64,000 bases of DNA, from positions 122,720 to 186,719 of the forward strand of contig NW_019775842.1 of NCBI RefSeq assembly GCF_001039355.2. The letters are read 5' to 3'. This DNA comes from Lingula anatina (lineage: Eukaryota > Brachiopoda > Lingulata > Lingulida > Lingulidae). Position numbers and translations under genes: made by a program. Shown piece after piece: positions 24,637 through 36,998 of the stretch. Position 1 is the stretch's first letter. The number at the start of each line of letters is the position of its first letter. The notes below the pieces were generated by a model. It was not told the origin of the DNA. It was given only the letters and a program-made list of their open reading frames with translations, and ran no database searches.

Positions 24637-25678
24637 GCTTGTCAGAATTGCCTGCCATTACTGAACCCCCTTTGTAAAGGCACAGTATTTTGCCATGCTG
24701 AAGGAACATTTCTGAGGTAAAAATGAAGGAAAGTTCCACTAGGATCAACTTCACAGGTTGGAGAACTAAACAAACCATTGGAGCTACAAGACAAAACCAC
24801 AAATGATATCTTTTATACATGAAAATTACTAAAAATATCATTGGTTCTAGTGCTTAAACTGCAGGGTATCTGATTGATATGACAGATTTATTCCTGTGAA
24901 ATTGATTAACCAGCATTTTGTTCAATAGGCATACCACCATCAAAGTTACCACAAGAACCAGCTTTACCTTGATTGTAGCATTTCTGTTTTCTTGATTTAG
25001 AAGAAAACTGATGATTGCAATGTTCTACACATGTAAAATCCATATAACACAGTCAAGCCTACATGTACCCGGTATGTGAAAGTTTTCACTCTCTTTATAT
25101 AGTTGCTACATGTATCCAGCTTTACCGCTAAAAGTGCAATGCATGTGAGCTAAAATTTATAGATAAAACATATGCTTGTCAGAATTGTCTGCCATTACTG
25201 AACCCCCTCCGTAAAGGCACAATATTTTGCCATGCTGAAGAAACATTTCTGGGGTAAAAATGAAGGAAAGTTCCACTAGGATCAACTTCATAGGCTGGAT
25301 AACTAAACAACCATTGGAGCTACAAGACAAAACCACAAATGATATCTTTTATACATGAAAATTACTAAAAATATATTTGGTTCTAACGCTTAAACTGCAG
25401 GATATCTGATTGATATGACAAATTTATCCCTGTGAAATTGATTAAGCTGAATTTTGCTCAATAGGCATACCAATACCACCATCACAGTTACCATGAGTAC
25501 CAGCTTTACCTTGATGGTAGCATTTCTGTTTTCTTGATTCAGAAGAAAACTGATGATTGTAATGTTCTACACATGTAAAGTCCATGTAACACAGTCAAAC
25601 TGATGTGAAAGTTTTAGTTCTCTTTAGTCTAGCTTTACTGCTAGGCATGTGTGTTTAAATTTATGGACAAAACATATA
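24637..25678. repeat. 537-bp direct tandem repeat (two diverged units)
   Basis: Unit 1 (24637-25173) and unit 2 (25174-25678) both begin gcttgtcagaattg and run collinearly, with about 90% identity by eye and several indels. The same pair occurs in the second 11-kb copy at 35801-36337 and 36338 to about 36850, so this duplication predates the divergence of the two copies. Confidence 0.85.
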
Positions 25679-25771
25679 TCAAATAGAAATGCTACTTTTA
25701 TTGAAATGTCATAATCATCCTCTTCCTACAAGACAGAGAATGTGGAACACCGGCCAAAATGCCCTAGTGAT

Positions 25772-25775
<4 letters not shown>

Positions 25776-25815
<40 letters not shown>
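25776..25815. repeat. (AC)20 microsatellite
   Basis: Perfect dinucleotide run; the counterpart at 36950-36995 is longer by a few units, as alleles of a microsatellite would be. Confidence 0.97.
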
Positions 25816-25818
<3 letters not shown>

Positions 25819-26645
25819 AAATTAGCATAACAAAACTGTGTTTGACTTGATTATATAAAGATATAGCAAAGATTAGAAACAACACTTAATGTTCAAAAAC
25901 ATCAGCTTTGTAATTTCAGGAGAAATGTTAAGCTTTTCTAGTCAATATATGCATATAGTTTAGGACAAAAGAATCACACTGCTAACTTACAATTAACCTT
26001 ACAAGGAAACTTTGAAACAGGCTGAAACTCACCTTCAGATTCACTGTGCCACTTGTGATGCAAAGATGAAATGTCTATTTAGGTTTTGGTTTCCTGTTCT
26101 CCACACCTTTTCGTATGCAATAGCAAACCTTCTATTTTCTTTTCCTGTTAACAAGAAGAGAGAAAAAACATCTCAGATGTCTGTTATTGTGAAAAAAATC
26201 AAACATGCAAAATAATGTTTTATTTATATAATCAACGCACTGCTTGTACTACTTACAGTGCATTAGCTATTCTAATGACAACAAGTTTCTTAACAATGAG
26301 TTTGAACTACAAAAATGGACAGTTTTGTTTAAATAATTGTTAGCAATTGGTTAATTCAATGATAAAACATTAAGCTCTACAGTAATAGTAGTCGCTACAA
26401 AAAATATGATTCATTATAAATCCCGAAGCAATGTTTTGATGACTCTATAGAAAGCAAATTTGGTACATGTAAAAAGGTTAAGTTGTGAGTAACTAAAACA
26501 TCCTGAAAAAATAAACTATTGGAATAACTGAAATGGCTGATATCTGTTGATAAATACCACAGGCATAATATGACCCTAACCATTCTAAGCTACACCTATA
26601 CTACAGAGAAATGGGTGTTATACATTCAAAATTTACTGCAAAAAT

Positions 26646-26729
26646 GCAAAATTCGGTTACTTATTCCTTATTCGGTTACTTATTCAACTTTTTTATGTTT
26701 TTTTATGATTTTGATGCTAAAATACCTGT
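26646..26729. other. Unique 84-bp tail before junction N
   Basis: This sequence has no counterpart at the matching place in copy 2, contains an internal imperfect duplication (ttcggttacttattc twice), and stops at the N. It looks like a contig end, possibly a low-quality or chimeric read end. Confidence 0.6.
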
Positions 26730-26730
26730 N
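26730..26730. other. Single-N contig junction
   Basis: One N separating the two copies of the 11-kb block. A single N usually marks an artificial join rather than a sized gap. Confidence 0.95.
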
Positions 26731-28871
26731 GGCAATAAGTGGATGATGAAGTGAGGGGTTAAAGTCCCCTCTGGAGAATGTTTGGCAGCTCACACCAAGA
26801 AGATGAAAATTAAAAAAAAAAAACCTTAAAGCCAAGCAGAAATGCATGCAGCATACGGCACTTCTATTCATTCCTTTTAAAAAAATACAACCACAACAAT
26901 GAGTTTATAAGGAAACAAGCTCCCAAGAGAATTTTCATCTTCTAAGGATACCACACCATGATTTGCCTAACTCTGTTCTCCAGAGAAGTGGAGAGAAAAA
27001 TTGCAAAGTTAAGAAGGGTCTCTGTAGATAATAACTGAAATTGTGTTAATCATTTAATACAGAGAACTTGTTTCTTTATTATTATGAACCAATCTAGCCC
27101 TTATATACCACAAAAAGGTTGTTACACACTTTATCCATATGGCCATATGGTTCAATGGTTATTTCAATCAACTACATGGGGCACACCACCTTTGCTGAAA
27201 GCAAATCATGTTGTTAGATATTGAAAATGACATTAAAGAGCTCTTTGGGACATACAAAATCCTGAAAATCCAATTCAATCTAGAGGATTCTAAGAAGTCA
27301 TGGAAACCATCAGGGTGAAGATAGCTAATCAAATAAACAATTACAAGCATTTTACAAGCTTGCCATTCAAGGCTGTTAAAGGGCTAAATAAAGATTCATT
27401 GTAATTAAATATTGGATTTATGGGAACATAACAGCATTGGACAAACGGTAATTCAACATTTTAAGGGTTATGGATATTCAACAGACCTTGACGGAAAAAA
27501 GCTTTTTTCATAGGAATAAAAAATGTTTGACGCACTGAAGTTTAGAGTGCAGGAATAGCAAAAGCCATTAATTTTCTCCTTCATCACTGCTATTGGGATA
27601 AAGATGAGAGACTGCCAAATGTCTACCATAACTGTTTCAATTAGCTGTAACTATTTGAATTTCTCCAGCTCTCTTTGGTGGGCTCACAATATGACCATAA
27701 AAATGAATAAATAAAGAAATGAATATTTTTTGTTAAATCACACTACATGAGAGAAGTACATGGGCATGTATGCTTTAATCAGCACCTGACTTTAATTAGA
27801 CAAAGAAGATTTACAATTTGAATCTTATAATTAAAATATCTACATAATGAACATTCTCAGCGATTTCAGTCACTTTTGAGAAGGCGTGTCTCTAGCAAAT
27901 ACAGAAGCACACAATACCTTTTTTCACCTCCAGCTTTTACACGTCATGCAAACACAGCAAATACATCTGTTTATATAATTGTGTTACCAAAATGAATCAC
28001 CTGCCACCTTACCAAATGTATCAAGTGATGATGTATGGAAAAATTCTATCAAAATCAATGTTTATATGTAAGTCATGAATACTACACTTTCAAGAGCAAA
28101 TAGTCTTAGGGGCCTCCCCACGCAGCGTCTCTGCAGGGGCACAGTAATTAAATCTCGACTCCATTTGACCAGACGCGTGGGGAGGTGTGTAAGAGGTGGA
28201 GAGACCATCACAGGATTAAGCAGTCTTCCTTTCATGCAGGGTCTGCCATATTTGAGCCAGTTGATACTCAGATCTTGTATTCTGAATGGCCCCATAGACT
28301 TATTCTACGACAATGTTTGATGCTTATGCATAGAACAGTTTTTTACATGCAGTTTCATATCACACAAACCAAAAGATCTACAAAGAAATTAAAAGTTCTG
28401 CTCAATATCTATGAACTGTTCACCTTAGCCTGAACAGGTAATTCAGTTGTGACCAAGCCTGGCAGAGTGAACAAAAGGAACAGTCAACAAGTAAATCTAA
28501 CATGTGGATCTATCATAAATGAAAACTTTTTAACACTCAATATGTATTACAGTTTGCATTCAACATACTGTAGAACTTCTAAAAAAATTAGATCACAAAA
28601 ATTAGATTAAGGTAACTATAAGCTAAAGATCAAAATCTTAGGATTGTCAGCCTAACGACAATTAGCAAAGAAAGCAAACTAAAATTGGTTTTGAATACTC
28701 AAAGTCTTTTCATTAAGCTATTTGACAATGACACCTTTTTCACTTATGTTGTCATTTAGCAAATGCCAAATGCATTTAACATATAATGTTTTCAGATCTT
28801 TTTCCTCGTCACCAAAATTTTGTTCCCATTTCTGGTTATTATAAGACTACATTCACATCTACACACACACA

Positions 28872-29055
28872 CTAACTGGGTTGGTCCAACTCTGCTTAGA
28901 ATTCTCACTCCAGTGCAATCAGTGGAACCAGCTTAATTGTCTGACAAGCTTCCTCGAGCAGCTAGCGGCTAATTAGCTATTGTGTGCTGATTAAGCTGGT
29001 TCCACTGATTGCACTTTAGTGAGAATCCCCTGTAGAGTTGCACTGACCCAGCTAG
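28872..29055. mobile_element. Fold-back element (family A), second-haplotype copy
   Basis: Allelic/duplicate counterpart of 17779-17962, with a few substitutions (ctaactggg for ctagctggg at the left end). Confidence 0.75.
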
Positions 29056-29402
29056 TGAGATGTGTAAATCTGAATAAGCCCCTCACCTCCAGCCAGGCCC
29101 TCACATGTCAGCCTTTCTTTACAAATAATGATGTCAAAGTGTTTAAAACAATATGTCATACTTCTAAGTCATGCAATGGTAATCAGTACAGTAAACAGAC
29201 TTCTTTAGATACCAAAAAAAGTGCCCTTATGCCTTAAAAGTGCATTAACTACCAGATCACTACAAATAAAAGCACGCTACATGTACACTAAAATAGTACA
29301 TTTTACAGACCTTTTCAATCTGTCCTGTCTCTGTCCTTTGCACCCATTTACTGTGTCTGGGAGCTTAGCTATGTTTCTGTGGCAATACCCTGACACAGAA
29401 AT

Positions 29403-29624
29403 AGGAACCATTCCCACAGATATTTGAATCGATCTATCTCCACGGGGAGTCTCACTAAATTGCTATCTGCTCATGGTGAGGCTGAGCATGCAAGAAAGTT
29501 AATTACTCCCCTAGCTGATTCGGTAAGCGTGACAAACATTTAAGCCTCTTAAGCTGATAGCAATTTAGTGTGAACCCCCAGGGAGTTAGGTCGATCCAGA
29601 TGGATCAATCTAGGCATGGGCACC
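29403..29624. mobile_element. Fold-back element (family B), second-haplotype copy
   Basis: Counterpart of 18312-18533 with the same interior orientation. Its left end reads ccattcccacagat, matching the 43934 member exactly over that stretch. Confidence 0.75.
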
Positions 29625-31488
29625 CAGTCATACACTCCAAACTCAGAGCCACCTGTTCTAAAACTAAGAGTTGAAAAATAATGTGCTCATGGTAAAAATT
29701 TTTCTAAAGCCGTGATACCCAGACAAGCCTGTGGCTAATAACTAGATTGACACATTTCTACATTTCCTGAAATGCTTCTGAAAAATAACAAACAAGCAGA
29801 CTGTTATTTACATGTCTATCATAAAGGTTAACTGAGTACGTAGGTTGGAATTATCAGAGGATTAGACTTGAAATGGCCATAATTTCTCTTTTTTTGTTTT
29901 CCAGTGGAGCACCTCACATGCTTTTAGCTATCTACATTGCTAAACGCATTCAGGAATGAGGAAATACACACTATTTATGTGTTGTTTACTTCAGATACTG
30001 AGTACATTTAACTGACTCATGGTCAAACATATCCAGAAGGGATTTTGTTATCCTTCATAATTTACCAGAGCCCCTCTCCCCTAACCCATATCTTTGATTT
30101 CTAAGTCATAGTACAACTGTGATTGATAGTACTACTGTGAATTGAATGTATTTCCACAACTTAAGACCCAACTGAATGTTGAGTCTTTTAATTAGCTTCA
30201 ACTTTTTAAGGACATCTTGGTCTAATATACAATCATCCTGTCTGCAAATTACTTATTCTGAAGGTCACACACCATGGGCAGGATAATGACTCTACTGATT
30301 AATCTTTCAATCCTCCTTAAATCCAAGTTAATTTAGACACTATTGATCACTATTGGATATAACAAACATTATTTAGATTACAAAACTGAAGTTATTCTCT
30401 TACTGACTTTTCTGCGCCACATGCCAAATTTTCCTACTCGTAATAACTTATTATTGCTGGAAACTTCAACTTTAAGTACAAGTTCAAGTCTCAAATCCAG
30501 CTTATTTATATATATTAAGTAATATATTATTAATATCAGTAACACCAATTTGGATATCAGGTAAATGTATTTCCGATATTCTGATGATAATTTCAACTAC
30601 TTTGGTGTATGAAATTTCAGTTATTTTTGTCTGTGAGCATCAGAGGAGATGGGAAGTTCACCTCAGTTAAAAAACCCAAAGAATGGCAAGAGACCAGAAA
30701 TGAAGCACTCAAACATTATATGTTACCAAGGAGGGGGCGGGGCATAGAAAAGAAGCTCAAGAAAGACTGGAATATTACGTATCAAGTGCAAAGTTAGAAA
30801 TCAATACAATAGTTTCTTTCTTCAAACTTACTTTGCCACTGGAAAGAAAAATCAGCCCAAAAAAATGTACATACTTTTATGTCATGTTATTTTGAACCAT
30901 AATTGCATTCATATTAACATGTTTATATTCAAACATATCATGTCAAAAGTTTAAAAAAAAAACACACATTTATTTGAGACTTACTTGAAACCCGAATTTG
31001 CTCTTTATGCTTGTCCTGATTGGGCATCATGATTGGTCAAGACCGTGAGAGGAGATAGCGACTTAGACTCTGTAATTCCAGGTGAGCACCAAAAGTACTG
31101 CTTATTTTCTATTTTTTTCTATTTAATGGGTTTAAACAGCCCAGCTTCAATAGTAATTAGTAAAAATAATAATAAAAAAAAACTAACATATTTGATTGAA
31201 TTTTCTGTGGGAGTGCCAAAGTAAATTTGCAGAAAGAAACTAGTATTGTACTGATTTCTCACTTATTGTCTTAGAGAAGACAACTGATATCTTTTAACAA
31301 CAGAACTGATTGTGCTAGAGAAGACATTGGGTGAGATTTTATCAATTAATTACCATTGTCCAATAATTTAATTGAATGAGTGATCTTAGTAATCTTATAG
31401 AATTGAAATCGACAATAAATACATAAAAATCAAAATTTGGAACATATGTGGTAAAATTCAACAATAAACCAACATTGCAGTCTTGCCA

Positions 31489-31617
31489 TGAGACCTAATA
31501 CTAGGTAATGATATTGATGAACTGGTCACCCCATTTAGGCACTGGGGATGATTCTTAGCCATATGATAATAAACAGGTGACCAGTCCATCCCATTCATTA
31601 CCTACTGAAAGGTCTCA
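31489..31617. mobile_element. Fold-back element (family C), second-haplotype copy
   Basis: Counterpart of 20351-20479; inverted termini tgagacc...ggtctca kept. Confidence 0.75.
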
Positions 31618-33671
31618 GTGTGAGACAGCAATGTAGTTTTGTTACTGAATTTTACCATTTACCAAGTTCCAGAACATGATTTTATATATGTATTCTTGAC
31701 TGTCCATTATGCTGACCTAATTTCAAATAAATCAAAAATACTGTTTTGGAGTTATGGAGTGAACAATACAGCTTCATAAATAAATAATAAAAAGCCCCAT
31801 GCCATAACTTTTACATAGGTACATATGAAGCGAGAGAATATAAGCCCTGTAGCATGCATAAATTATTAGTACCAGTTTCTTGCACAACACAAAATCCATA
31901 CTTTAAAAAAAAACACACTTGAACTTAATCTCTCAGGCAGCAGAAAAAAAAGCTTTAAGGAAACTTTTAAAGATGATCAGAATACCTATTTTTCTGTGAA
32001 CACTCATAGTGTCTGTACATAAAAACTTGTACAGACAATGCAGTGTCTTGCAATGAATGTTAAAGATGATTTCCACATTCTTAGAATGTGCCCATACATA
32101 ATGCATCTACAGATAAACAGATGGATAGTCACCTGGAAACCAATCATCTTCTGAAAACCCTGATTCCACTTTATATCCACTACCCACACTTTTTCTGTTG
32201 AATGTATGTATACACATTTTCTTGCATATGGGACCTTTCCACTCTTAAAATAATATATCAGTGTTACAGTGGAAGCAGCAATGATCTATGACAACACGTC
32301 AGAGGATTTTCCATGCACTCTCACTAGGATACATTGTGAAACTAGTAAAACCCAATTTCATGGTAGAGGTACCCAGATTATTTAATTTTCTTTAATAAAT
32401 TCTACAAAGTTAGTGTATATAAACTCTAAGATGAATATTTTCAAGTGACCTTAATACATCTAAGAGGGTTAGTAATACATCTAAAACGCTTGCATGTTTA
32501 GACAGGAATGAAATAGTAATATATCATTAGTATATAATTGACAACTTTTAGTTAATCATATTGGTAGTTTATGTCATATGGTAAGTCAGTATACATTGGA
32601 ACTTTTCATACTCATAATAACACATCTTTTCTTAAAAGGTCATGTTTTTAGTTATTTTGCATCATTCGCTGATTTTTCCACTTGCTTAGCTGACCTTTTT
32701 AAGAATTTGATGGGTCATCTTTTAATTGACTTGATTTTTTACATAATACTTTATAAATTACGATGAATGGTGTTTTTAAGTCAGAGGAACAGACATACTG
32801 AAAGTAATGTCAAATGCACCTCACATTTACTCAGACTTTAACCTTAATTGTTCTATCTCCCTGTTTGTTCATTTTCAGTTTTTCATAAAATCATATATAA
32901 AGGTCACTGTTTATCTCAATAGTAGACACCCCCTGCTATGCAATGAGCAAAATGTATTTGTAGTGAACTTGCTTCAGTCTTAAACATACAGAAAAGATAT
33001 CAAATGACCAGCCAAAGTGCTGCTTTATAGCTGCATCTTCATTTTTCATAAACCTTCACAAAATCTGAATATATTTACCTTGATCTAGAATTCTGTGTAA
33101 GCATTGTTTGAAAAAAAAAAAACACATTCGCAGGAAGAAATGCATGATTAAAACCAATTTGATTTTGACAAAAAAGGTATGCCAACACACATGATGTATA
33201 AAGAAATGCTTATACAAGACCTGTGACTGAAACCATATTGTTTTTGAAAATGAATAAAATTATGCATTTTTCACATGGAAAATTTGCATTATGTATGGCC
33301 AAATTCTAAGAATGTGGAAATCACCTTTAACATTCATTGCAAGACACTGTTTTTAAATAAATGTGTGACATTCATTCTTGGACAACAGTCCTTGAAATGA
33401 ATGTGCTAATGAGAATTCTCAAAAAGGTCTGCAATTGTGATAATTGTTATGATCAAAAACATATTACAATCAGCTTAAAACGTGGCTGTCAACGTTTCTT
33501 GGCGCCATAAAAGACTAGAACACGTGTACGAGTCCATGTGAGGTGGTGTTCACTTTTCAGCCATAAGGGTGAATATGCACCAGGAATGTGGTCCAAGAAA
33601 GCAGTGCAAAAGTGACCCTCAAAACATGGTGAATCCATACTGTTGTGTGATAGGCTACAAAAACAACCATT

Positions 33672-33841
33672 TAACTCTATGGGGATTCTTGCTAAAGTGC
33701 AATCTGTGGAATCAGCTTAATTGTCTGACAAGCCTCCTAGAGCAGCTAGTGGATAATTAGCTATTGTGTGCTGATGAAACTGATTCCACTGATTGTACTA
33801 TAGTAAGAATCCTCCACATAATTGTACCAACCCAGCCAGTA
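33672..33841. mobile_element. Family A fold-back element, left end missing
   Basis: Counterpart of 22538-22721, but about 33 bp including the outer left end (ctagctgggttgatcc) is absent; the right end ...caacccagccagt is intact. Confidence 0.7.
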
Positions 33842-33898
33842 CAATGTGTGAATTTGAAAGTGTCCTTTGACTCAACTTTCATCCTGTGTAACGTACAG

Positions 33899-34271
33899 CA
33901 GGCCTGTAGCCAGGGAGAGTTGGGGGGGGGGGGGGGGGGGGGGGGAGAGGGACCTCCTTTTTNNNNNNNNNNNNNNNNNNNNNNNNNNNNNNNNNNNNNN
34001 NNNNNNNNNNNNNNNNNNNNNNNNNNNNNNNNNNNNNNNNNNNNNNNNNNNNNNNNNNNNNNNNNNNNNNNNNNNNNNNNNNNNNNNNNNNNNNNNNNNN
34101 NNNNNNNNNNNNNNNNNNNNNNNNNNNNNNNNGGGTCGAATGGACCATCCTTTTTGCTCAGAAAAGGTTCCCTTTGGGTTAAATTTTATCTCAGTACATG
34201 AAGGTTTCATGGTAAAAGGTCCACTTTTTCAGAAAAAGAATCCCCTTTTGAAATTGCTGGTTAAGGGCCTG
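33899..34271. mobile_element. 'GTAGCCA' TIR element interrupted by gap
   Basis: Left end caggcctgtagccaggg, long poly-G tract (from 33923), then 170 N (33963-34132) and right part ending ggttaagggcctg. Counterpart of 22776-22979; the true internal length is unknown. Confidence 0.65.
33963..34132. other. Assembly gap, 170 N
   Basis: N run following poly-G, at the same position as the 16-N gap in the other 11-kb copy. Confidence 1.
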
Positions 34272-35800
34272 AACAGCTCACCATCCAAATATTACTGAGG
34301 CAAAATAAAGGTAAAGAGGATTGTAAATTATCCTGTGACAATATCGCAAAAATTCCTGCAAAAATGGATGAATTTTTTTTTTTTTTTTTTGGGGGGGGGG
34401 GGTTCAAAACATTATATAGGCCCTACATTTGGACAAGTAGCTCCTTCCAGTTTGTTTAACAGGGCACCCCCCTCCAAAAAAATAAAAAATAAAAAAAAAA
34501 GCATAAAAAACCTCAGAGCATTTGTCATCAATTTAACATCTTTCTATTTTGAGGCAAATAGCAATTGGTTGTACATGTGACTCCATCCCTGCCTGGATAA
34601 GATCTTATTTCAAAAATTGGCATTGTTGATGGCGAGTATGTGTATGGGATTCAATCCCATGCCAGCATTTTGTTTTAAATGTTTTTTTATGAAGTTGTGA
34701 GTCCCTAATTACAGATTTTCATTAAACAAAGGCATTATTTTGCTTTATTGATGATATAATCTGAACAAAGGCTTTTAAAAAAATCACTGACAGAGTTTTA
34801 AAGTCAAAAAAATAATTCTGGGGCATTTTTTATGGGTGTTCAGGTAAAGGAGAAATGTGAGAAACTGATGACGGTAATTAAGGTGCTTTTCGCTAACCCT
34901 GACAGTACCCTTAATGTGAACATCCAGAAATTTAACTGGCACAGGGCCCATGGGAGTTGAAGCCCACATCCCTTGAAAGTACCAGTGAAAATGAAAAATT
35001 CACAAAAAACAAACAACAACAATTGCATAATAGAACTGACCTGTATTTCAGTGTCATTAATCACTCCAGTTAGTTAAGGAACAATAAGTCACCCAGTTTT
35101 CCAGTTTTTGTGCTACCTGTGGAAAGTGCACGGCAACATATCAGATGCACGTGAAAGCTGTATGAAGAGACACACTGTGTCTGTACATAACAGGCAACAA
35201 AACTAAAAATTAAAGTCAATTTTTTTATTTATAACCCAATACTTTAAAACTCTAGCAATTGTTTTGGTTCTTGAATTATCACTACTTTTATCTTATTGTC
35301 AATCTGTAGACTTTTTAAAAGCCCATCTTTGAAATCCATCCTCATTTGTCACGTTTTCATTTTTGCGGTGCTTTAACTGCAAAATATACTGGATCAAAAT
35401 GCATTCAGAAGCCCATCTGACCACATGTAGGGAGGCCACCAGAACAGGTTAAATGAAAACACCTGTTAACAGAAATAATGTGTCAAGGAACCAGATAGGA
35501 ATTACCATTCCACATATATCAAGAATATGACAAAATAGAAGCCAGAATAGAACTGATCAGTTGCTTAGTTGTCCTAATTTTGCAGGTCATTTTTATAGTA
35601 CTAACAAGAGAAGATATTGGTTTGCTGATTTGTGTCTGACTCAATTTACACTTATTTTTTTCTCTAAACAAGATGTTATGCATGTAAAAATCTTTGTAAG
35701 CAAACCACAAGAGAAGTTTGGCAGTGGGTTTTTTAACACTGTTTCTAACTTCTAAACAGGGCAAGTTTGTAACTCTAACACCAAACACAATCCAGTGATT

Positions 35801-36850
35801 GCTTGTCAGAATTGCCTGCCATTACTGAACCCCCTTTGTAAAGGCACAGTATTTTGCCATGCTGAAGAAACATTTCTGGGGTAAAAATGAAGGAAAGTTC
35901 CACTAGGATCAACTTCACAGGTTGGAGAACTAAACAAACCACATGAGCTACAAGACAAAACCACAACTGATATCTTTTATACATGAAAATTACTAAAAAT
36001 ATCACTGGTTCTAGTGCTTAAACTGCAGGGTATCTGATTGATATGACAGATTTATTCCTGTGAAATTGATTAACCAGCATTTTGTTCAATAGGCATACCA
36101 CCATCAAAGTTACCACAAGAACCAGCTTTACCTTGATTGTAGTATTTCTGTTTTCTTGATTTAGAAGAAAACTGATGATTGCAATGTTCTACACATGTAA
36201 AATCCATATAACATAGTCAAGCCTACATGTACCCGGTACGTGAAAGTTTTCACTCTCTTTATATAGTTGCTACATGTATCCAGCTTTACTGCTAAAAGTG
36301 CAATGCATGTGAGCTAAAATTTATAGATAAAACATATGCTTGTCAGAATTGTTTGCCATTACTGAACCCCCTCCGTAAAGGCACAGTATTTTGCCATGCT
36401 GAAGAAACATTTCTGGGGTAAAAATGAAGGAAAGTTGCAGTAAGATCAACTTCATAGGCTGGATAACTAAACAACCATTGGAGCTACAAGACAAAACCAC
36501 AAATGATATCTTTTATACATGAAAATTACTAAAAATATATTTGGTTCTAACGCTTAAACTGCAGGATATCTGATTGATATGACAGATTTATCCCTGTGAA
36601 ATTGATTAAGCTGAATTTTGCTCAATAGGCATACCAATATACCACCATCAAAGTTACCATGAGTACCAGCTTTACCTTGATGGTAGCATTTCTGTTTTCT
36701 TGATTCAGAAGAAAACTGATGATTGTAATGTTCTACACATGTAAAATCCATGTAAACAGTCAAACTGATGTGAAAGTTTTAGTTCTCTTTAGTCTAGCTT
36801 TACTGCTAAGAGTGCAAGGCGTGTGTGTTTAAATTTATGGACAAAACATA
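35801..36850. repeat. 537-bp direct tandem repeat, copy in second block
   Basis: Units at 35801-36337 and from 36338; counterpart of 24637-25678. Confidence 0.8.
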
Positions 36851-36945
36851 TATCAAATAGAAATGCTACTTTTATTGAAATGTCATAATCATCCTCTTCC
36901 TACAAGACAGAGAATGTGGAACACCGGCCAAAATGCCCTAGTGAT

Positions 36946-36949
<4 letters not shown>

Positions 36950-36995
<46 letters not shown>
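36950..36995. repeat. (CA)n microsatellite
   Basis: Perfect dinucleotide run; allelic counterpart of 25776-25815. Confidence 0.97.

Positions 36996-36998
<3 letters not shown>

Larger units (their letters stand above)
15612..26645. repeat. ~11.1-kb repeated block, copy 1
   Basis: Collinear and about 98% identical (judged by eye over several stretches) to 26733-37825, at an offset of about 11.12 kb that drifts through small indels. Examples: copy 1 has about 130 bp at 23575-23705 missing from copy 2, and lacks about 45 bp present at 30222-30265. No gene is recognised in either copy; the block consists of intergenic DNA with fold-back elements and a nested 537-bp tandem repeat. Copy 2 follows after an 84-bp unique tail and a single N (26730), which suggests unmerged allelic contigs. 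Confidence 0.92.

Noticed and set aside
28062-28320. Overlapping frames on both strands around the GC-rich inverted repeat
   Set aside because: Created by the inverted-repeat element; the other 11-kb copy breaks them with small indels.
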